From Helichrysum umbraculigerum (Eukaryota > Streptophyta > Magnoliopsida > Asterales > Asteraceae): a stretch of DNA of 64,000 nt. The notes beneath the pieces were generated by a model. It searched no databases. It was not told the origin of the DNA and saw nothing but the letters and a program-made list of their open reading frames with translations. The stretch covers positions 131,521,277 to 131,585,276 of the forward strand of contig CATIUR010000005.1 in NCBI GenBank assembly GCA_949592205.1, read 5' to 3'. Each line of letters opens with the position of its first letter. Position 1 is the first letter of the stretch. Shown here piece by piece: positions 33,978-45,370 of the stretch. The position numbers and the translations under genes were made by a program.

Positions 33978-34796
33978 AAGAGTCGGATTAAAATTCCGAA
34001 AAGATAGAAACGTAGAGGCTCGCTTGGTGATCGTTTTTGCTCCAAACCGTGTCACGATCCGAGGTGATTTAGTGGTGTTATTTGGTGGATGATGGTGGCG
34101 GTTTTGGGAGGGTTTTAGAGAGAGAGAGAACCGAGTAGAGAGAGGGAGGAGAGGAGATGGGAGATTGAGTGTAAAATGGAAATGGGAGTGGAGGTGGTAA
34201 GGTGGTGGTGTAAGAGTCAAGGGTATGGGGTGCCATATCCCCTCCCTTGGCTGATTTTCGGCTGGGCCCCACACCATGTGGGTGGGTTAAATTGTTCTCC
34301 AAGTTTGCGTATATACCCGTGTTCGTTTAAACGTTTAATTATTTATATACGCGATAATATACGAGTTTAAACACGAAATATTATTCGATATTTTTGATGA
34401 AGTATTTTAACCAAAATACTTTTAGTAAGTTATAAAAATATAACTTTTGCTAAAATTGTTTGTCGGGCGCGAACTGCGCGTTTTTTTGTTGCGTTTGTTC
34501 TAAATGTTACGAAATGAGTCGGAATGTAAATATTATCAAATAATATTTATTAAATGTGTCGATTATTAAATAATTACATATTTAATAATTACTTTGATTT
34601 GTCACCAACGTCCGTATAAGTTAACCGAAAATCCATTCGATATTGAAAATGCACGATTAAACCAAATCGCGTACGTGTATATATATTCAACAATATATAT
34701 ATAATGATACATTAATTATCCTAAACCAAGGACTAATTACATGTATTATGAGATGATTAGGCACTAAATACTAGTCCTAATTTGGCGGGTGTCACA

Positions 34797-35849
34797 ATAC
34801 TTTCTATGTTTACCTAATTAAATGTGGCTATGTTAGAGAAAAAAATTGATAGCACACTATTTATTAAGAGAAAAAAGAGAGATGTTATATTAGTTCAAAT
34901 TTATGTTTATGATATCATTTTTGGGTTTACTAACAGTGACATGTGCAAGGAATTTTCTGATCTCATAATCAAAAGTTATGAGATGAGCATGATGGGTGAA
35001 TTAACATTTTTACTTGCTCTGCAAATTAAACAAACCAAAACTGGAATCTTTATAAATCAAGGAAAATATGTAAAAGATTTATTAAAGAAATTTGAATTCA
35101 CTAACTGCTCCTTCCTTGCTATACCAATGTCACCTGCAGTGAAATTACATGTTAATGCTGATGGTAAATCTGTAAACATCATTGCTTACAAAAGTATGAT
35201 TGGATCATTATTGTATCTCACTACAAGTAGACCAGACATAATGTTTGCTACATGTCTATGTGCTAGGTATCAAGCTGATCCAAAAGAATCACATCTACTC
35301 GCGGTCAAAAGAATATTCAGATATCTGAAGGGTACACCAAATCTTGGTCTCTGGTACCCATCTGGTTCAGATTTCTCACTGAAAGGATATTCTGATTCTG
35401 ATCATGCTGGATGCAAACTGGATAGAAAGAGTACATCTGATAGCTGTCAATTTCTTGGAGAGAAGCTAGTAAGATGGTCCAGCAAGAAACAGAATTCAGT
35501 TTCAACTTCAACTGCTGAAGCTGAATATGTCGCTGCTAGTGGATGCACTGCTCAAATTCTATGGATGAGAAATCTACTAGCTGACCTTGGATTTGACTTC
35601 ACTGAAATACCAATCTACTGTGATAGTCAAAGTGCCATAGCCATTACTAATAATCCAGTGATACATTCAAGGACAAAGCATATTGATGTTAGATATCATT
35701 TCATTAGGGACCATGTGATGAAAGGGGATATTGAACTACATTTCATTCCAACCGATTACCAACTCGCTGATTTATTCAGAAAACCTTTAGATGAGAAAAG
35801 ATTTAATTTTCTCATCAGCGAGCTTGGTATGTTAAACTTAAATGAATAA
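34797..35849 (+). pseudogene. pol: G pol fragment 3 (Copia RT end and RNase H)
   Basis: After the atact TSD the frame resumes with a local frameshift and stop. It is then open for 341 residues from 34824. Seen are KKIDSTLFIK, the RT active-site region as YVYDIIFG, SMIGSLLYLTTSRPDI, RNase H signatures GYSDSDHAGCKLDRKSTS and STAEAEYVAA, then SRTKHIDVRYHF and QLADLFRKPLDEKRF. Copia RT normally has YVDD; the first catalytic Asp is Tyr here, so this copy could not polymerise. It ends at the usual pol C-terminus. Confidence 0.92.
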
Positions 35850-36761
35850 ATAAATTTTAAATTTTTTTCGTTTAAATTCTTATTTTTTAATAAGGATTCT
35901 ATAGTTTATTTTTATAGATCACCATATTCACTAATCTACTACCTCCAACTGATCTAATCAGCGAGTTGAGTGGTCAGTATGTTATGATAATCTATTTCTC
36001 TAAAGTATAAAATCAATTGAGTTCTATTTTATTATTACTTTTGGATATATAGCCGGTCAATAAGTTACTTCCAACTGATCTAATCAGCGAGTGTAACTAT
36101 TGATAGGATTTATGTTCAAATTAATAATAACTTAGAACTTATTTCAAAATAAAATTCACTTATGTGTTATTTTAGACATATGTCTCTGCCTGGATATTAC
36201 CTCCAACTGATTTATTAGTGAGTTTAACCTTCAGTGAGATATTAATCTATTACTCATACATCAGTGAGATTACCCAAAAACATTCACACATTTCAAAGAT
36301 ATCAAAAATATCTGGTGGATAATCAATATTTATTGATTATATATCTTCAGTTACTCACTGAGATATCATTAATGGGAAAACAAATCGACCAACATTCGTT
36401 ATATTTAATACGTTTCGTATTTAATTTAACGATTTTTATTAAATGTTTTACGGTACAACCGAAAAGTCGCACTTTTTTGATACTCTCTTTCTTACGTCAG
36501 TGCACTTTTCTGGTGCACCACTCCCATCACCATTAATGCCACCACGCTCCACCATCATCACCCCTATACCACTACCACAACAACCACCACCATCCACGAC
36601 GACTCATTTTTAACCACAAGAAATCAAGTGGCGTTGCCCTATAAATCAGGGACTTTAATATTTTTTACCATTTTCTATGCTACTTGATTTTCTGTAAATA
36701 AGTAACATATCATTTCACATTCCCCAATACATTCATCATCTTAAATCGATTTAGGGTTCAT
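35850..36761 (+). other. Post-pol spacer of G with a recurring motif
   Basis: AT-rich and non-coding. The word CCAACTGATCTAATCAGCGA occurs at about 35946 and 36067, with a diverged third copy near 36199. Shorter ATCAGTGAG and TCACTGAGA words occur to about 36370. A TATA-like tataaat (36641-36647) lies about 120 bases before the next ORF, which could indicate a separate promoter. Confidence 0.6.
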
Positions 36762-37398
36762 ATGGCAAGATCAAAATTCTTTCTAAATTCATACACACCA
36801 ACTGAAGAGATTAAAGCTCTTCGAGCCTCTGCAGTGAGTGAAGATCTTGTTATTATGGTCCCAAAGAATAATTATTTGGCGAACATTTCGTCACCAAAAA
36901 CAGAATATGCGGAAATTATAAATCTTCTGAAAAATCATTTCATTTTCCCTGCTCTTTCATTGTCACCTGGAGAGATGAACCCAGAATGGCTCAGTGAGTT
37001 CTGATTTACTTGTTCTCACTCTGTTGTCGAGGGAACATCTCAGATGCAGGGCTATGTTGACAATGAATCCAAAAAGATCACAGTCACTGCCAGCATCATC
37101 CGTACTATTTTACAGTTGCCAGTGCATGCAGTTTACGAGCCACTACCCGATGGAGATATGGCCAAAGGAGGTATCATCAATCTCACTGGAATTGACTGTA
37201 AACACTCCATCGATGCCAATGAAAACCGTAAGTACTTCACTGTGCACAAAACCAAAATGGATGGTGTTTGGAATGCCTGTTTTTCAAACTTTATCCAATG
37301 TCTTGGATATAAAACGGGTAGCTACGATCAATTCAGCACCCTAGAGGCACAAATCAGTTGGTCACTGGTTAACTCTCTTAGAGTTGATTATGCAAGTG
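36762..37398 (+). pseudogene. Post-pol extra ORF of G, N-terminal part, broken
   Basis: Begins MARSKFFLNSYTPTEEIKA (80 codons to a stop at 37002). It then continues in two frames, chiefly MQGYVDNESKKITVTAS and VWNACFSNFIQCLGYKT, before F interrupts it. The pattern of a conserved helical domain ending near F/IQCL resembles the large extra protein encoded after pol in some Asteraceae Copia elements; that link is from memory and unverified. No signal peptide or membrane segment is obvious, so I do not call it env. Function unknown. Confidence 0.6.
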
Positions 37399-37490
37399 TG
37401 TGACACCCGTCAAATTAGGGCTAATTATTAGTTCCTAATCATCTAGTTAATACATGTAATTAGTGCTATGTTAGGCTAATTGTATGTATC

Positions 37491-37561
<71 letters not shown>

Positions 37562-38281
37562 ATATATATACACACGTACGCGATTAAATTTAATCGTGCA
37601 TTATTATATCGGCCGAATTCTGATTCACTAATACGGACGTTGGTGAACCCAATTCATTAAATAATATGAAATTATTTAATAAACACATTGATTTTTAAAT
37701 ATTATTTTGATAATATTCCATATGTATTTTGTATCGTATAAAATACTCATACGCAACAAAAATGCGCGATTCACGCCCGACAAATGAAACAAGTCAAAGT
37801 TATATTTTTATAACTCAGTAATAAGTATTTCGATAAAATACGTCAATCAAAAATATGTAAATTTTTAATTGTTATTTAGAACGAGTATATAAAACGTATA
37901 ACGTATAATTAAATGTTTAAATGATCGGGTAAACGAACACGGATATAATACCAAGTTTGGAGACAAGATTTAAACAAAATCTTGCCTCCCTTTGTTTATT
38001 TAAAAATCGGCCAACAAGATCCACCAATTGTGGATCTTGTTTCTTGACCTTAACCTCAAACCATCGCCATAATCATCTCATTTCTTCACCACCTCACTTA
38101 TCTCTCTAAATCTCTCTCTAAATCGTTCTCTCTCTCTCTCTCTAAAACACTTCAAGAATACTAACTAATCATCAAGAAAAACACTATCAAAAGTCCTTGG
38201 ATTACAAGAATGTTTCAAGCAAAAACGTTCACCACAACGCTAGCTACGTTTCTATCTTCTCGGTTTCTAAAACCGACACTC

Positions 38282-38287
38282 GTAAGA
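38282..38287 (+). promoter_or_regulatory. Putative splice donor in F
   Basis: ACACTC/GTAAGATC follows a leader whose wording (ctacgtttctatcttctcgg) is shared with A and B. Confidence 0.45.
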
Positions 38288-38921
38288 TCTCGTCACCTTT
38301 CAAACTACTTATAATATGTTCGTATACATGTTAGTATGTTCCTATGACTAGTTAATGTCCAAATCACAAGCTCAAAAACGTTTTTCATAAACATATATAC
38401 TTGACAGTTTCCGTCTCACGAAATCAGTCTCACCAAATAATATATATAAAATCTTTTACACTAAATTAGACCATGAAAAATATGCCAAAATCTTCGTATG
38501 TTCATGGACTACAACTTTCATGTTAAACGTTTTCTCCAGAAACTCACAGGTTTTTCCAGAAAATTCGAATTGTGCACCACTGTCCGTTTTGGCCGAAAAT
38601 TGGACTTAAATGTTTCTTGATTTTATTTACCTAACTTAGAAATCCCTAAAATTCTTGGAAAAATTAGGTAAAATACTAGAGATATAGATGTTTGGGTGTG
38701 ATTTTTGGCATGAATTGTTGTGGACTAAAAGTGGTCAAAACCGAGACTTGAATCAAGTGGTAAAACTGAAAAACATAACACTAAAGTGGTTTGTGACACG
38801 TTTTAAAAACCGACACTTCGGGTTAACCTCGACACGAACAAATATTTTTCATAAGCTCTATGAACTAATCTAAGGGTTGAGTAATAGTTTCGGGTTAAAC
38901 GGAGATTGTTGACCACGTTTT

Positions 38922-39337
38922 CGACACAACCCATACTTGATCAGAAGTGAGTGTCGCTTCGGGGCCAAACTATTCAGCAACACTCACTCAAGTGACGCAT
39001 ATAAAATCTGAAAACTATTATTAGCGACACTCAACATGAGTGTCTCCAAAATCAAATAATGCACATCAGCGACACTGAAACTTAGTGACACATATTTTTG
39101 AAATAGTCCACCTGCGTCACTCACAATAAGTGACGCCTAATTTCAATTTATGCCTTTATCCGACACTTACCTCTAGTGACGCCTTCGTACGTGACACTTC
39201 ACTCAGTGACGCCAATAATACTGAACTTCACATTATATGCGACACTACCTTTAGTGTCGCCAATAACTAATAAGTGCCGACAACCAGTGTCGCTAAAAAT
39301 GAAAGACTTATAATTCATTTTCACACTAAGTGTCGAA
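38922..39337. repeat. Palindrome array (GCGACAC/GTGTCGC type) in F
   Basis: About ten diverged GCGACACT / AGTGTCGC units with variable spacers, downstream of the donor as in the other LTRs. Confidence 0.82.
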
Positions 39338-40449
39338 CTCACGTAACCTCTAATAATTATACGATACGACTTCTAAACACTTCAAATATACTTTATAAGT
39401 ATACATTACAACATTCTAATAATAATGTTTTGAATTATTATTACAGACCGTCACCAACGGGCCGCACCTGTTTTTAAAACTGAAACCTAATCAATCAAAC
39501 CAAATCATTTGGACATTACTAGTTGAATGAACAACTAGCATAGATGGTCTGTTGAGACATCTACTTATTTATAACCTTGCGCGTTTTGAACGCCCGGCAG
39601 GTTACAGTCTTCGGACAACATCGCCTTGTGCAACATCATACTTGCTTGATAGCAACATATCAGACTCATGTGAGTCTCATAGCCCCGCATTTTACAGTTT
39701 TTACTCCCGGGGTGGGAATACATGCTCTATTTGTTTTACATGTGAACACAAGTTCTAAACCTCGCTATATTCTGCATGAGCTATTTGCTTATCATTTTAA
39801 AGCCCTCCACGATCATAGTTTGGTAATACTTTTGTAGCGTGAATGTTAGTGTATGGTACCATATGAGATTGACAATCCCCGTCCGGGTTGGAAGCCATAA
39901 CTGGTCAAACGGACGCATTATCATTTGTTCATACGAGTATAGATTAGGCACTCGCAGGGAGGCACCTTCGATCGGGCACTTGATTGTGATCCCGAAACCT
40001 CAGTTAAGCTCAGACTATGACCTCATGGCAGTATTATACACATTATTTGATTGGTTTCAAATCATTATATTAAATCTTGTGGTTCACACACTATATTTTA
40101 TCATTATACAAATCTGTGAGCTCACCAGCTTTTAGCTGACCTTTTAGCATGTATTCTCAGGTACTCAGCAGCAGTAGGTCTGCTCAGGATTAGATAGCTC
40201 GAGTCGCATACAGACATCAGGAGATCCCCTTGCATTTCTACATTTTGTAAAACTAGATATGCCTTAGAATCTCTTACATTTGGCTTACGAGCTTTTGTAA
40301 CTATTACAACATTGTAAAACTTTTATATCATCAACGTAAAATGTAAATGACGCATAAAGAGTCGTTCATTATATCTTATGTGCTGTGATTACCGGATTAG
40401 TCGCGCCCCGACCCGAATCTCTTCCGCATCATAATTTAAGGGTGCGACA

Positions 40450-43400
40450 AAGTGTGATCTTTGATGAACTGGTTAACAAAGTCGCTGAGCCAGCCAGGGC
40501 TAAGTATGTTCCATACTGTAGGTTCCTCTCACTGATCTTTAAAGATCAATTCCCTGAGTATGATAATTCAATTCCAAGTATTCGAACCTACCCTGGTTGG
40601 TTCTCAAATATTTTCAAAACCAGCGACTGTGTCTCTCCCTGATTTCATGAAACCCAAATAGGGAGTACTTGCACCCCAGCCACTTACTACTGTACCACCG
40701 TCCGCTCCCGCCCCCACAATGACCACGTCACTGACCAAACCCTCAATGACCACTGTGGTTAAACCACCAATCAATAAATCAACCACTGATCCCAAGAGAA
40801 AATCTAAATTAGGGTCCCTGACATTAAAGGATCAGGGACATAGAAAAGAATAGACATCTACGGATGCCAAGGCTGAAGCAGAGACTGTACAAAGGGAAAA
40901 GTACAAACAGCTACTTCACTGGACTCCCGAAAGTTTAGTGACTTTACAAAGGGAAAACTACAAACAACTACAATGGCTCAACCCATTGCTAGCAGTGATT
41001 CGGGTGCATCCCACACTCTCCCATCGAGTCAACCCATCAGCTACTTGTCATCCTCACAAAAGGATGACATTTCAACCAAAGGGCTAGTGTCATCAGCAGG
41101 TGATAACACACCCATTGTTGATGACACACCACTGGCTATAGACCTAGGCCAACTCTCATCTAGCACTGCACTGGCTGTCAATGTCTCACCACAGTCACAT
41201 GGTGAGACACAGGCCACACTCTCTATTTCCGATAATCCATCAGCTAAAACACAAGCTGGTGATGATAAGGAAGCCTAACCAATGGACACCTCTGATGATG
41301 AACAATCTGATGAATCCAGACCTACCAAGCTGCCATCTTTATCTTCACTACTCACTGCAGCTCCACCATCTCCACCGGTAACTGATTCTACTAGCTAACC
41401 AACCACAATCACCTATCAAGGAGTTGGATAATATTCCCTCTCCAGCGATAATGTATCAAAGGTAGCTGGTACTGATCCTCTTGCTGACACCACTATGGTT
41501 GTAGGGGATCAGGGAGCTCAGTCTACTCATAAAACACCACCACCTCTATCTCCACCAAAACAAGCAACACCACCATCCTCTCCTCTCTTTGATATCCAAA
41601 TTCACTCCGAGTATAAAGAAGCATCATCATCACAAACTCCAACTCAACAGCTACTTCTGGAGTACATTGCTTCTTCTCAACAGCAAATCAAAATGCTCAC
41701 TGAAGAAAGGTCTGCTTTGAAAGGCTGTGTCACTGAGCTTACTGGCACCGTTCAAGCCTTAGCTGCGGCCTATGAATCAATTCCTCCCTGGAGTAAATTT
41801 GTAAGCGATAAAGTTCAAATTTTGGCAGAAGCTGGAGCTGCTTAGGCAAACACAATAAAGCATCAAGCAAATGCAATAGCCGAACTGCTTCAACCAAAAG
41901 CAAGATGGTATCTCAAGATGATGCCATCTCATCTCTGACTGCCTCTCAAATCAAAATGGCTGACAGCGTGAATGAATACATAAAGGCTACAGATGCTATT
42001 GTAGCTGCCATTCCACAAATGACCACTTATCATTAGGCCACCAAAGCTGAAGTCTCTGCCCTCCGTCTCGATAATAAAAAGCTATACAGATGGATGAAAG
42101 AATGTGTCGTAGCATTCTATTATGACAACAAGGGGGAGAAAGAGGTCACTGACAATGATATTGCCCTAAACAATGCTACTCACAAGGAAATCTTGTTGGA
42201 GTCATTTTCGCTGCGACCTATTGCTGAGAGGGCAGAATTAGAAGCAGAAATGATCATACTGATAATGATGATGATGATGTTTTTGATGAAAAAAAATTCA
42301 CTGAGTTCAGTCCAGATGAGCTCAGGATGTATGATTTGAATATGAAGGCTTGGTCAACTGATAAGAAGTCAAAGTTCAAGGGGGAGACAGCGAGTTATGA
42401 ATATGCTCGCTGGGAATGGATGAACAGTAGGGACCAACCTGATGAAAATATGGATGAGGGTGGTGATGGCGATAATGATAACAACAATGATGATGATGAG
42501 GAAAATGATGATGATGATAATGACCAAACAATGGATGATCAGCAAATAATATCTTCTATCATCATCAAGCGTAAAAGAAAAAGATCCAGTGAGTCATCTC
42601 CTGCATCAGGATCAACACCCATGAAATCAAAGAATAGCTGTTGAAGTCACTGAGGATGATACCTCAGTGACTATGCCTCTATCACAACTTATTTTATCAG
42701 AGGAAAACCCACAACCCATCAACAAGCTAAACCAGAGAGTCATCTGATCAAAGACTCTGTTGATGACATCATAACAGAGACTTCACCACCAGCAACTCAG
42801 TAACTAACCAACTCACTTTACCAATCACAACAACAGATGCCCAACCAACCACTACAATCACAACCACAGAGAGTCAACCAGAAATCACCACCGCAGCAAC
42901 TCAAACTCCATCACATTCACCAACAGCAACTCAATCACCATAAATTACTATAACAGAGACTGCAGTTTCTTCACTTCTTCTCTCTTCAGACTCAACTACA
43001 TCAGGGATTCTTCATCCTGATGAAACAAGAGAAGAAAGAGTTGCCAGAAAGATGAAGGAAAGAAGAGAAAATTAGAGAGAAATGATTCTTAGGATCAATG
43101 CAGAGGCAGAGGCAAAAGAGAAAGAAGAAAGAAAGAGGAAACTGAAATTACAATCAGATGCTGACAGGAAATACATGTTGGAGGTCAATGGAAAATTGGC
43201 TGAAGAAAAGGAAAGAGAAATTTTTATGAAGCAAGAGCAAGAAGAAAATGATGCCAAATTGGCCAAGTTGGTTGAGGACATTGAGAAAGCTGAGCTTCAG
43301 AGAGAACTTGATGCTAAAAAGAATGGCAAATGATCGAACAAACAGGGGGAGATAGATCATCTGTTGACAGGCTCTAGAATAAAGTTGACAAAAAGAAATA

Positions 43401-44086
43401 CGTTGAAAGAAAGACTGGAAGGTCAGGCGCTGCACCAATCACTAAAGTCAATCCCAAAAAGCCTAAAAATCAATCTCAGGTTCAGTTGCTGATCCACAGA
43501 GGTTTTGAGTCTCAAGCTATCACCTTGGATCAAGTCTGTAAATTACACAGAGAAGAAAGGAATGAATCAGACTTGTAGTGAGCCATTCCTCCAGTGCAGC
43601 AAAAAAGGAGGTACTTCATGAGATTGATAGGCTATTCCAGAAAATGGTTGCACTGCAGCTTCTTAGATCAGAAGATACTATCATACATGGTGAAGAAATA
43701 GTGCAGCCACCAAGTCCTAGATACAGATATGGATCCCACAGTTTATATCGAATTCCTAACACTTCAAATTAAATCTCTCAATCCCTGATGGTGTACCAAG
43801 AGTGGAAGGAACTGAAGTCATTGAAGGAGAAACATGCTTAGTCTACAGAGATCTGAATGGAGCTTTGAGATTCCAACGAGAAGCTGAACTAGAAAAGATT
43901 GATCATGAGCAGCTAGTTCACCTGATTAGATCAGCTAGCATGCAAGACAAAGGATCTCACATGAGAAAAGCTATACTCGATGAAGCTCTAGCTAGGCAAT
44001 TCAGATTCTTACCTTCCACTAAAAAGTATGAACTTGCTGATGAGCTTGGAATGGTAAAAAATGAGGAAGTATGGAGAGATCTGTGA
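40450..44086 (+). pseudogene. Post-pol extra ORF of G, middle and C-terminal parts, broken
   Basis: Resumes after F with IFDELVNKVAEPARAKYVPYC and runs to a stop near 40640. Further pieces follow: a Ser/Pro/Thr-rich section (40973-41278, 41495-41845) with a short coiled coil, and an acidic run rich in Asp and Asn followed by KRKRKR (42327-42644). Then come a highly charged Glu/Lys coiled coil (43082-43333) and a C-terminal piece (43802-44086, LVYRDLNGALRFQREAELEK). At least seven stops or frame changes separate them. With the N-terminal part this region is about 4.3 kb without F, unusually long for a post-pol region. Confidence 0.6.
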
Positions 44087-44338
44087 TCATTTTGTAATAT
44101 TGGTTATATTGAAACTGACCTCAATGTAAAATTGTTATTTATAGTTTAATAATATATGATCACTTTTGAGAAAAACAAAAAGTGCAAAAGTCAGATTGTA
44201 TCAAAAGAATCCAAAAAGATAAATGAATGGATCACAAGTACAAGTCACTGAATGTTTAAATTTTAAACACTGACTATAAATTTCTTTAAGCAACAAATTT
44301 GTCTAGGGAGCTTTTGTCATAATCATTTAGGGGGAGAT
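44087..44338 (+). promoter_or_regulatory. 3' untranslated part and polypurine tract of G
   Basis: About 240 non-coding bases ending in TTAGGGGGAGAT (44327-44338), a typical Copia polypurine tract directly before the LTR. Confidence 0.8.
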
Positions 44339-45370
44339 TGTTGAGTCACTAGTCGCTGACCAACTCAATTTAATAATGTACTCGATGAAGGAAATAATTA
44401 AGTCAAAGCTGATGTTGCTGAAGAAAGTGCTCGCTGTTCTTATTCATTCTCTTAAAGGAGAATGATCTGATGAAGTGGATTAAAGCTCAACTTTGTGTGT
44501 CGCTGTACCAAGCAATTGACAGCGAGAGTTTTACATCTACAACTGAATAAAGGTAAAAGTCACTGCCCCAAATAAAGGAAAGTTGCTGAAGATAAATTAA
44601 TCAAGTCATTCTGCAAAAGCACGTTAGCTCGCAGTGAGTGAGAAGATTTATTATATCTTTAGTGACTTAATGAAGAATAAAGTTTTTACACAAGTACAAG
44701 TCGCTCATCATCATTATGTCAGCAAGTGTTCCTCGTACTACAAAATATCTTCAAGATGACGTGTCAGCAAGCTATTGGATAAAAGACAAAAGAGATATTC
44801 GCGGTAACAAATACAGGGCTCACAGAATGTTTGTTAGCCGGAATTCAGGGACGTCAGAGCCAATCAAGCAGTGACACGTGTCATTCCAGATCCTATTTTA
44901 TAGGAAATATTTATGGGACATTTAGGCTATATATAGAGTAGTACTTTGTACGTAGAAACTTGCCGTTTTCGTGTTAATCACTTGTATTTCAAGTGAGTAG
45001 TTTGTCTAAGTATGCAGCGAGTGAACAGTGTATGCTGTTTGTCAGCTACTGTTCATCTCTTTTGTAATAGTTTTTAGCTTAAGTGTTTGATTTGATTTAG
45101 CTTGGGCTAAATCATTCCGCAATCAACACTCAATGTAATTTGTATCTAATATAAATTCACTATTCAGTTACTATTACTTCAGTTACTTATCTGTTGATCT
45201 TAATTGATATACTCTGTTTCACTCATTCGTCACTTACAATTGAAACTTGCGTAAAATAACTTAGATAAAATTCGAAAAAGTTTTTAATTGTATTCAACCC
45301 CCCATTCTACAATTAAACTTTACTTATTGTGATTCCAACTCACTAATTAATAGTGGATCAGGGACAAACA
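44339..45370 (+). repeat. 3' LTR of Copia element G
   Basis: A 1032-base LTR from tgttgagtc to ggacaaaca. A TATA box ctatatatag lies at 44927-44936. Recurrent GTCGCTGA / TCAGCGAG words echo the post-pol spacer. The right TSD should be cattg (45371-45375); its partner is outside the window. Confidence 0.82.

Larger units (their letters stand above)
23660..34796 (-). mobile_element. Element B: Tekay-like Ty3/Gypsy chromovirus, nearly intact
   Basis: An 11.1 kb element with perfect atact TSDs (23655-23659 and 34797-34801). LTRs are 2772 and 2760 bases; the difference is a 12-base deletion near 34326 at a short direct repeat. It has an initiator-Met primer site, a polypurine tract, and Gag, protease, RT, RNase H, integrase and a chromodomain-like tail in the Gypsy order. 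By eye the LTRs differ at about 27 substitutions, roughly 1 percent. Two in-frame stops are the main lesions seen. An extra coiled-coil ORF lies upstream of gag. Confidence 0.93.
32037..34796 (-). repeat. 5' LTR of element B
   Basis: In transcription order: TATATA near 34310-34316, a CT-rich leader at 34080-34190, donor CTT/GTAAGT (33972-33977), and the palindrome array at 33231-33507. A 118-residue ORF in both LTRs of B is judged a chance frame in the CT-rich leader. Confidence 0.93.
37399..40449 (+). mobile_element. Element F: Gypsy solo LTR inside G
   Basis: A 3051-base insertion with perfect aagtg TSDs (37394-37398 and 40450-40454). It starts tgtgacaccc and ends gggtgcgaca, oriented + by comparison with A and B. 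It holds a (TA)n run (37493-37557), a CT-rich leader (38100-38145), a donor consensus and a palindrome array. No internal region, so an unequal-recombination remnant. Confidence 0.9.
1..45370 (+). mobile_element. Old Ty1/Copia (SIRE-like) element G, 5' part outside window
   Basis: Copia-type pol fragments appear in order on the + strand at 16675-16814, 23307-23659 and 34797-35849. They are followed by a long extra reading frame (36762-44086), a polypurine tract and a 3' LTR (44339-45370). The pieces become contiguous when D, E, B and F are removed. The TSDs gaaca, atact and aagtg flank E, B and F, and the protein reading resumes across each. The 5' LTR, gag, protease and integrase must lie left of position 1. 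Stops and a substituted RT catalytic residue show it is dead. The SIRE assignment rests on the long post-pol region and is an inference. Confidence 0.8.

Noticed and set aside
33921..34277. 118-residue ORF repeated at 25544-25900
   Set aside because: Lies in the CT-rich LTR leader; composition-driven Pro/Ser/His content, no domain, present only because LTRs are duplicated.
36762..44086. Retroviral-type envelope gene after Copia pol
   Set aside because: I saw no signal peptide, fusion peptide or membrane anchor; charged coiled coils dominate.
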